A stretch of 7,585 bases of DNA from Candidatus Latescibacteria bacterium 4484_107 (GTDB lineage Bacteria; Latescibacterota; 4484-107): the NCBI GenBank assembly GCA_002059205.1, contig MVCQ01000061.1, forward strand, positions 1 to 7,585, given 5' to 3'. The position numbers were made by a program, and so were the translations under genes. Of this stretch, positions 1-4,592 are shown one piece after another (the first letter of the stretch is position 1; each line of letters begins with the position of its first letter). The notes beneath the pieces are model-generated. The model did not search any database, had not been told where the DNA came from, and saw only the letters and a program-made list of their open reading frames with translations.

Positions 1-2580
1 GAAAACACGCTGAGCGTTCGGGTGATCCGCTGGTCGGATGGGAGCTATCTCGAGGATCAGGATTTCTGGCGGCTGAGCGGAATATACCGGGACGTGGTTC
101 TGCGGGCCGCGCCGGCGGTGCACGTGCGCGATTTTTGGGTGCGCACGGAGTTGGACGCAGCATACCGGGACGCGGCGCTCAGGGTCCGGGTCAACGTGCG
201 GAATACCAGCGATCAGGACGCGGTGGATTGCGCCGTGGAAGCAAAACTCTTCGACGCCGACGGGAAGCCGCATTGTGCCGAACCGGTTTCGGGAAAGCTG
301 ACCGTCGAAGCGGGGGGCGAGGGCACGCTGGAGTTGGAGCGGGAAGTGCCCGATCCTGAAAAATGGTCGGACGAGCATCCTTATTTGTACACGCTACTCA
401 TCGTTCTGAAAGATGAAACCGGCCGCGTTGTGCAAGTGGAACGCACTGAGCTGGGTTTCCGAACGGTCGAGGTGAAAGACGGGCAACTTTGCGTCAACGG
501 CGTGCCCATTGTGATCAAAGGAGTAAACCGGCATGAGCACGATCCCGATACGGGACATACTCTTACAACGGAATCTATGATCGGAGACATCCGGTTGATG
601 AAGCAATTCAATATCAACGCAGTGCGCACTTCGCACTATCCTGACGATCCGCGCTGGTACGATTTGTGCGACCGGTACGGAATCTACCTTTTCGATGAGG
701 CGAATATCGAGACGCACGGAGTCGGAGACCGGCTGACGAAAGATCCGAAGTGGGAGACGGCTTTTGTGGAGCGGGCCGTTCGGATGGTGGCGCGGGATAA
801 GAATCATCCCTGCGTGATCGTCTGGTCTCTGGGGAATGAGTCCGGGTACGGGCCGAATCACGATGCGATCGCGGATTGGATCCACGCCAACGATCCCACG
901 CGTCCGGTGCACTATCAGTCGGCGGAGCGCGCGCCCATTGTGGATATTCTGGGCCCGATGTATCCAAGCGTGGATCGCATCGTGGAAATGGCGCGGGAAC
1001 CGGAGGAGACCCGACCGATTGTGATGTGCGAATACGCGCACTCGATGGGCAACAGCACGGGCAATCTGAAGGAGTATTGGGAGGCGATCGAGCGATACAA
1101 GCGCTTGCAGGGCGGCTTCATCTGGGATTGGGTGGATCAGGGCATCCGGCAGAAGACGGACGAGGGCGAGGAGTGGTTTGCTTACGGCGGCGATTTCGGG
1201 GACGAACCGAACGACGGGCCTTTTTGCATCAACGGGCTGATCGGACCGGATCGCACGCCGCATCCCGGATTGTGGGAGTATAAGAAGATGTTGGAGCCGG
1301 TGCGTGTGGACCCGGTGGATCTGACGATCGGGAAGGTGAGAATTTTCAACCGATACCTCTTCTCCGATCTGAGCGGACTGGATATGTCCTGGACGCTGAC
1401 CGCCGATGGTGAAACGCTTCAGTCCGGCGATCTTCCGGGGCTGGATACAGCCGCTGGCGGGAGCGCCCCGGTGACGATTCCGTTTCAAGAGCCGGACCTG
1501 GAGCCGGGCACGGAGGTTTGGCTGACGCTGCGGTTTGCCCTGGCGCGGGATTCGCTGTGGGCTGAGCGCGGACACGAGGTGGCCTGGGCGCAATTCAAGC
1601 TGCCGCTGGCGGGTCCGGAGGCCCCGGCAGTGCACGTCAAGACGTTGCCGAAGATTGAGATGAAGGAATCCGCGACGGAGATTTCGGTGCGCGGTCTGGA
1701 TGTTGGTCTGACATTTGACAGGAGCACGGGCCGGATGGTTTCTTTCCGCTATGAGGATCGGGAGTTGGTATCCGAAGGCCCCGCACTCAATATCTGGCGT
1801 GCGCCCACGGACAACGACGCCAACACGTGGGGCGATCAGAAACTGGCGATTCGCTGGCGCGAGGCGGGACTGGACCGGTTGCGGGAACGGGTGAACGCGA
1901 TGGAGGCGACGGAACTGAGTCCGCGGGCGGTGCGTGTTCGGGTGGTATCCTTCGCGTGCGCGCCAGACCGGACGGAGGGATTTGAAAGCCGCTCCATTTA
2001 CACCATCTTTGGCAGCGGAGACGTGGTGCTGGATCACCGGGTTGTACCCGCCGGATCGCTCCCGCCGTTGCCGAGAGTGGGCGTACGGATGGTTGTGCCG
2101 GGGGATTACGACCGCTTCCGCTGGTATGGACGCGGCCCCCACGAAACCTATGCCGACCGAAAATTAGGCGCGAGGATCGGCATATATGGCGGCCCCGTGG
2201 ACAAGCAGGTTGTGCCCTACATCGTGCCGCAGGAGAACGGTAACAAAACGGACGTGCGCTGGGCATCGCTGACCGATTCCGAAGGAGCCGGTTTGCTGAT
2301 CGTGGGCATGCCGCTGCTGAATGTCAGCGCGCACCGTTTCACCGCTCAGGATCTCACCGAAGCCCGGCATACGTACGAACTCAAACGGCGCGACGACATT
2401 ACGCTGAATCTGGACTACGCGCAATCCGGGTTGGGAAACGGAAGTTGCGGTCCGGGCGTGCTGCCGAAATATCTGCTCCAGGCAAGCGAGTATGGCTACC
2501 GGCTGAGGCTGAGGCCCCTCTCGAAGGGAACGGCATCCCCGGTGGCCCTGAGTAAACAGGTCCTCGAAGGATGGGCGTGA
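1..2580 (+). CDS. lacZ: Beta-galactosidase, GH2 LacZ type, 5'-truncated by window edge
   Basis: This enzyme hydrolyses terminal beta-D-galactosides such as lactose and is expected in the cytoplasm. The frame is open from base 1, so the start is outside; by comparison with E. coli LacZ (1024 residues) about 180 N-terminal residues are missing. Counting codons from base 1, the sugar-binding-domain motif WSDGSYLEDQD is at 11-21. An Ig-like domain follows to about 145, then the TIM barrel. Barrel residues match the E. coli catalytic set: H178 (H357), H212 (H391), E237 and H239 (E416, H418), acid/base E280 in WSLGNES (E461), Y321 (Y503), nucleophile E344 in CEYAHSMGNS (E537), H347, W375, F408 and N411. 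The small-chain domain has WYGRGPHETYADR from 708 and QENGNKTDVRW. The E. coli W999 region is replaced by GLGNGSCGPGVLP, a pattern I recall from other GH2 enzymes. No frameshift is seen, so the gene looks active. No neighbour shares its strand here, so its operon context lies to the left. Confidence 0.96.
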   Translation, partial: ENTLSVRVIRWSDGSYLEDQDFWRLSGIYRDVVLRAAPAVHVRDFWVRTELDAAYRDAALRVRVNVRNTSDQDAVDCAVEAKLFDADGKPHCAEPVSGKLTVEAGGEGTLELEREVPDPEKWSDEHPYLYTLLIVLKDETGRVVQVERTELGFRTVEVKDGQLCVNGVPIVIKGVNRHEHDPDTGHTLTTESMIGDIRLMKQFNINAVRTSHYPDDPRWYDLCDRYGIYLFDEANIETHGVGDRLTKDPKWETAFVERAVRMVARDKNHPCVIVWSLGNESGYGPNHDAIADWIHANDPTRPVHYQSAERAPIVDILGPMYPSVDRIVEMAREPEETRPIVMCEYAHSMGNSTGNLKEYWEAIERYKRLQGGFIWDWVDQGIRQKTDEGEEWFAYGGDFGDEPNDGPFCINGLIGPDRTPHPGLWEYKKMLEPVRVDPVDLTIGKVRIFNRYLFSDLSGLDMSWTLTADGETLQSGDLPGLDTAAGGSAPVTIPFQEPDLEPGTEVWLTLRFALARDSLWAERGHEVAWAQFKLPLAGPEAPAVHVKTLPKIEMKESATEISVRGLDVGLTFDRSTGRMVSFRYEDRELVSEGPALNIWRAPTDNDANTWGDQKLAIRWREAGLDRLRERVNAMEATELSPRAVRVRVVSFACAPDRTEGFESRSIYTIFGSGDVVLDHRVVPAGSLPPLPRVGVRMVVPGDYDRFRWYGRGPHETYADRKLGARIGIYGGPVDKQVVPYIVPQENGNKTDVRWASLTDSEGAGLLIVGMPLLNVSAHRFTAQDLTEARHTYELKRRDDITLNLDYAQSGLGNGSCGPGVLPKYLLQASEYGYRLRLRPLSKGTASPVALSKQVLEGWA

Positions 2581-2600
2581 TCGAAAAAAAACACTTTTTC

Positions 2601-2628
2601 ACCGCAAAGGGCACAAAGGAAAATAAAG
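2601..2628 (+). repeat. Degenerate GCAAAG/GCACAAAGG repeat block
   Basis: The block begins ACCGCAAAGGGCACAAAGG, twenty bases after the lacZ stop. It resembles the left arm of the inverted repeat at 4440-4465, which begins ACCGCAGAGACGCAAAG. The unit is about 7-9 bases (CGCAAAG or CACAAAG). I recall such blocks as common in intergenic DNA of many environmental bacterial genomes, where they give false reading frames. Whether they have a function is unknown. Confidence 0.45.
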
Positions 2629-2838
2629 CGCATAATCGTTCGATGATCGGTACTACCCCAAGTTTTTGGCTCAAGATTAGTTGAAAATTTTTTTGGATTG
2701 GCGTTATTCTATAATAAACAGGATGTAATGTAATAAGTGCTGTCTGAGGGCGTTTTACGTAACTTTCTAAAAAAATATGATGTATTTTGGAGGACTCAAT
2801 GTAGTGCCTGTAAAATGTTCCTAAACTGTATTCTTTTC

Positions 2839-2867
2839 TTGACATCCTCAATCCTATTTCGTATCTT
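2839..2867 (+). promoter_or_regulatory. Candidate sigma-70 promoter
   Basis: TTGACA at 2839-2844 is a perfect -35 hexamer. After exactly 17 bases comes TATCTT at 2862-2867, a four-of-six match to the -10. A transcript would start near 2875 and run rightwards into the palindrome-bearing half of the gap, antisense to the end of the membrane-protein gene if not stopped. The only reading frame with a plausible ribosome site downstream is a 31-codon one at 2921-3016. AT-rich DNA yields such matches by chance, so confidence is modest. Confidence 0.35.
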
Positions 2868-3025
2868 TGACCCTACTCCTTCAGAAAGGGCCAAAGCCAT
2901 GTTCCTCTGGAGATAGGGGCATGTCGAAAAAAATCGCCATCATGTCGAGAAAGTTCGACACCCTCCGAAGATACGACAAAGCCCGACATCGAACGGGATG
3001 TGTGGGAAGTGAATAGGAGCCGAAC

Positions 3026-3128
3026 AACCTCCCGCAGGTTGCCAAATCTCCTGAAGATGCGACGCAGGGATCTCTGATTGGAAAAAAACTGGAGGACAAC
3101 CTTCCGGGTGCTAAACCTGCGGGAGGTT
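3026..3128. repeat. Small-palindrome cluster with exact 15-bp inverted pair
   Basis: AACCTCCCGCAGGTT at 3026-3040 and its exact reverse complement AACCTGCGGGAGGTT at 3114-3128 are separated by 73 bases. Each is itself a hairpin with a 5-bp stem and 5-base loop. A third, related unit at 3045-3059 (AATCTCCTGAAGATG) has the same geometry with a 4-bp stem ATCT/AGAT; relative to ACCT/AGGT it has changed on both sides while keeping pairing. A weaker relative starts at 3098 (AACCTTCCGGGT). This looks like a family of dispersed short palindromes, or a structured 3' region of the minus-strand operon that ends at 3143. Confidence 0.55.
3082..3128 (-). terminator. Possible terminator after the membrane-protein gene
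   Basis: Read on the minus strand, fifteen bases after the stop codon, AACCTCCCG at 3128-3120 can pair with CGGAAGGTT at 3106-3098 (eight of nine pairs, 13-base loop). A run of seven U follows at 3088-3082. The U run is nine bases past the stem, which is far for a standard intrinsic terminator. A competing smaller hairpin (GGAAGG, loop TTG, TCCTCC) sits two bases before the U run but has a mismatch and a wobble. The position suits an operon end; the structure is imperfect. Confidence 0.3.
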
Positions 3129-3142
3129 CAATCACCGGACAC

Positions 3143-3694
3143 TCACGGTTGCGAATCGGGAAACCCCTCCGCCGTTTCGCGCTCCCCTCTTCTCCGCCAT
3201 TCTTTCAGCATCATGGATACGCCGATAAAGACCAGGATCAGCGGCCAGGATTTGAAGATCAGATCCCATGGATCCCACGGAAGCAGCACATAGTTGTCCA
3301 CCAAAAAGACGCCGCCGATGAAAAGAAGGATCACTCCGGGGATCACCCTGCCCTTCACCTGTCGTTCGCACGCATAAAGCGCGATAAAGGCGATCCCCAC
3401 GATCATCACACAGACCGGCCAGGCGCTGCCCATGCCGCGCGGAATCGTCCCATTCTGCCAGAAAAAAAAGAAAAGCCCGGCGAGGAGCAGCATCGTTCCC
3501 GGAAAAACCATGCCTTTGTCGGCTTTCCCCCGCACCGAGATCAGGAAGAACGCGCCGATCACAGCCACGATAACCGGCCAGATTTCGGAGAACTCGAAAT
3601 CCAGCACATCCATATTGTGCAGAAGCAGCAGGATTCCGCCCGCGATCAGGATCAGGCCCGAAACAAACGCCTGGTTGTTTCTTCTCAGTGCCAT
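3143..3694 (-). CDS. Membrane protein with three LiaI/LiaF-like TM modules
   Basis: This 183-residue protein is almost wholly hydrophobic and probably spans the inner membrane six times. Three similar modules follow one another, at about 11-52, 61-107 and 115-163. Each is a helix with small residues (for example PGVILLFIGGVFL), a short loop, then a WP dipeptide (W39-P40, W92-P93, W150-P151) leading into a helix rich in V, I and G. The tail 164-183 is charged (KEWRRRGERE) and likely cytoplasmic. The modules resemble the LiaI-LiaF-like TM region (DUF5668) found in envelope-stress regulators and small uncharacterised membrane proteins. The C-terminal LiaF domain is absent. The start is fixed by AAGGAGG at 3710-3704, inside the end of the preceding PspC gene, whose stop codon is one base away; translation is therefore probably coupled. 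The exact function is unknown; a membrane-stress role is inferred from the neighbour. Confidence 0.85.
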   Translation of the reverse strand: MALRRNNQAFVSGLILIAGGILLLLHNMDVLDFEFSEIWPVIVAVIGAFFLISVRGKADKGMVFPGTMLLLAGLFFFFWQNGTIPRGMGSAWPVCVMIVGIAFIALYACERQVKGRVIPGVILLFIGGVFLVDNYVLLPWDPWDLIFKSWPLILVFIGVSMMLKEWRRRGERETAEGFPDSQP

Positions 3695-3710
3695 TTTAGT
3701 TTTCCTCCTT
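3695..3710 (-). promoter_or_regulatory. Shine-Dalgarno site overlapping the pspC-like gene end
   Basis: On the minus strand AAGGAGG occupies 3710-3704, within the last codons of the PspC-domain gene. It is followed by its TAA stop (3698-3696), one base, and the ATG at 3694-3692. The spacing from GGAGG to ATG is nine bases. A terminating ribosome would arrive on this site, so the two proteins are probably made in linked amounts. The site also decides the start of the downstream gene. Confidence 0.8.
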
Positions 3711-4391
3711 ATCAGACGCCGCCTCGACGTTCCGCTGTCTGACAGACCGTTCAGGCACTACGATTGCCATAACGAAGTATACCAGCACGCCGGTTCCCAC
3801 AGAGGCAATCGTGCCCAAGACCCAGGCTAAGCGCACAATGGTGGCATCCATCCCGAAATAATCCGCAATGCCGCCGCATACCCCCGCGATCCTCCGATCC
3901 TTCCTCGTCCGGAACAGGCGCTTGGGGGCGCCGCGCTCCTCCGCTTTCCCGATCTCCTCCTGTCCGGTCTCCGCTTCGCTCGCTCCTCTTCTCGACACCA
4001 TCAGCATCGCTCCGATGAGGATCAGAAAAATGCCCCACATAATCTCCCACGGGATAGACCACCGCCACAGTTGCCAGGGTAGCACGTCGAAATTTCCCAA
4101 AAGAATGAGCGCTCCGATGACCACGAGAACGATGCCCAAGAGGTAGCCTCTCCCTGTCGAACTCCGGGACGGCTCCTCCGATTCGTCGCCCGCCCGGGGC
4201 ATAATGATCATCCCGGCCACATAGAGCACGATCAAAACGCCGCCGCCCAGCAAGGTAATCACTACAAACGCCAATCGCACGATGGTGGGATCCATATTCA
4301 GATAGTGCGCAATGCCCCCGCACACCCCATCCACGATCTTGTCCTTCCGGGATTTGCACAGCCGTTTCCCAGACCTGCTTGCATCCGCCAT
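3696..4391 (-). CDS. Tandem PspC-domain membrane protein with LiaF-like TM module
   Basis: This 231-residue protein has two PspC domains, at about 9-66 (RKDKIVDGVCGGIAHYLNMD, then a TM helix ending IIMP) and 158-214 (RKDRRIAGVCGGIADYFGMD, then a TM helix ending IVVP). Between them, 82-133 is a two-helix LiaI/LiaF-like module (GNFDVLPW loop) close to module 1 of the next gene. A charged linker covers 134-157. E. coli PspC has one domain in about 119 residues and works with PspB to sense envelope stress and recruit PspA; tandem PspC proteins occur in other phyla. The ATG at 4391 was chosen because AAGGGGG lies just before it and the family sequence begins right after. The frame stays open to 4583, but that stretch runs through the intergenic repeat and is not protein-like. 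The gene follows polA after 201 bases and is coupled to the next gene. I saw no promoter of its own. Confidence 0.88.
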   Translation of the reverse strand: MADASRSGKRLCKSRKDKIVDGVCGGIAHYLNMDPTIVRLAFVVITLLGGGVLIVLYVAGMIIMPRAGDESEEPSRSSTGRGYLLGIVLVVIGALILLGNFDVLPWQLWRWSIPWEIMWGIFLILIGAMLMVSRRGASEAETGQEEIGKAEERGAPKRLFRTRKDRRIAGVCGGIADYFGMDATIVRLAWVLGTIASVGTGVLVYFVMAIVVPERSVRQRNVEAASDKEEN

Positions 4392-4439
4392 AGCAACCCC
4401 CTTCTTTGATTTCGGATTGAAAACCCCACGGAAAATTGC

Positions 4440-4571
4440 ACCGCAGAGACGCAAAGAGCGCAGAGAAAACCCCGAAAACTTCGAAAAGAAACCGCGCTGA
4501 GTGAAGTAGTTTTTTTGTGTATTTCGTGGTTTGAGAAGTTCTCTGTGTCCTCCGCGTCTCTGAGGGGAGAA
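4440..4571. repeat. Imperfect long inverted repeat of GCAGAG-type units
   Basis: The left arm, from ACCGCAGAGACGC at 4440, and the right arm, ending CGCGTCTCTGAGG near 4565, are inverted copies. Position by position, 4443-4465 matches the reverse complement of 4541-4563 at 17 of 23 bases. The core between them, on the minus strand, reads AAACCACGAAATACACAAAA near 4533-4514, another low-complexity unit that I recall accompanying GCAGAG blocks in environmental genomes. The element fills most of the polA-pspC gap. A further short hairpin, GGGGA/TCCCC, lies at 4564-4581 without a U run. Transcribed from polA, the arms could fold into a stem of about 120 nucleotides. Translating this DNA gives spurious cysteine- and serine-rich peptides. 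Confidence 0.6.
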
Positions 4572-4592
4572 TTTATTCCCCAATCCGCAATC

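Larger units (their letters stand above)
2581..3142. other. Convergent intergenic region, no convincing gene
   Basis: This gap separates the ends of two convergent genes. From about 2581 to 2880 it is clearly more AT-rich than the flanking genes, with A and T runs and a TATAAT at 2710-2715 that lacks a matching -35. A short GCAAAGG-type repeat lies at 2601-2628 and a sigma-70-like promoter at 2839-2867. From 2880 to 3130 composition returns to normal and several short palindromes appear: TGTCGA/TCGACA at 2943-2960 and the AACCT...AGGTT family at 3026-3128. Longer open frames here either overlap lacZ antisense or run through repeats, and none resembles a protein family I know. Confidence 0.7.

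Noticed and set aside
394..2142. Open frame of 582 codons on the minus strand across lacZ
   Set aside because: It lies wholly antisense to an unmistakable beta-galactosidase. Its translation is rich in R, H and P with no recognisable domain, as expected from a shadow frame in GC-rich DNA.
2583..2600. GAAAAA...TTTTTC just after the lacZ stop as a terminator
   Set aside because: The stem would be almost all A-U, and no separate U run follows a stable hairpin.
2693..2715. TATAAT at 2710-2715 as a promoter
   Set aside because: The best upstream hexamers (TTGAAA at 2681, TTGGAT at 2693) give spacers of 23 and 11 bases, and there is no TG extension. It is a lone -10 match in AT-rich DNA.
2789..2804. 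GGAGG followed five bases later by ATG
   Set aside because: The ATG is followed directly by TAG, and the nearby GTG frame closes after six codons. A start-stop element is possible, but nothing else supports it.
2399..2851. Open frame of 150 codons on the minus strand over the lacZ end and the AT-rich gap
   Set aside because: It overlaps the conserved lacZ tail antisense, and its middle (ALFSFVPFAVKK) is a translation of the GCAAAGG repeat.
2881..3135. Open frame of 84 codons on the minus strand after the membrane-protein gene
   Set aside because: It translates the palindrome cluster, has no clear ribosome site and no family resemblance.
4564..4581. GGGGA/TCCCC hairpin after polA as a terminator
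   Set aside because: On the polA strand the bases after the stem are CAGAGACG, with no U run.
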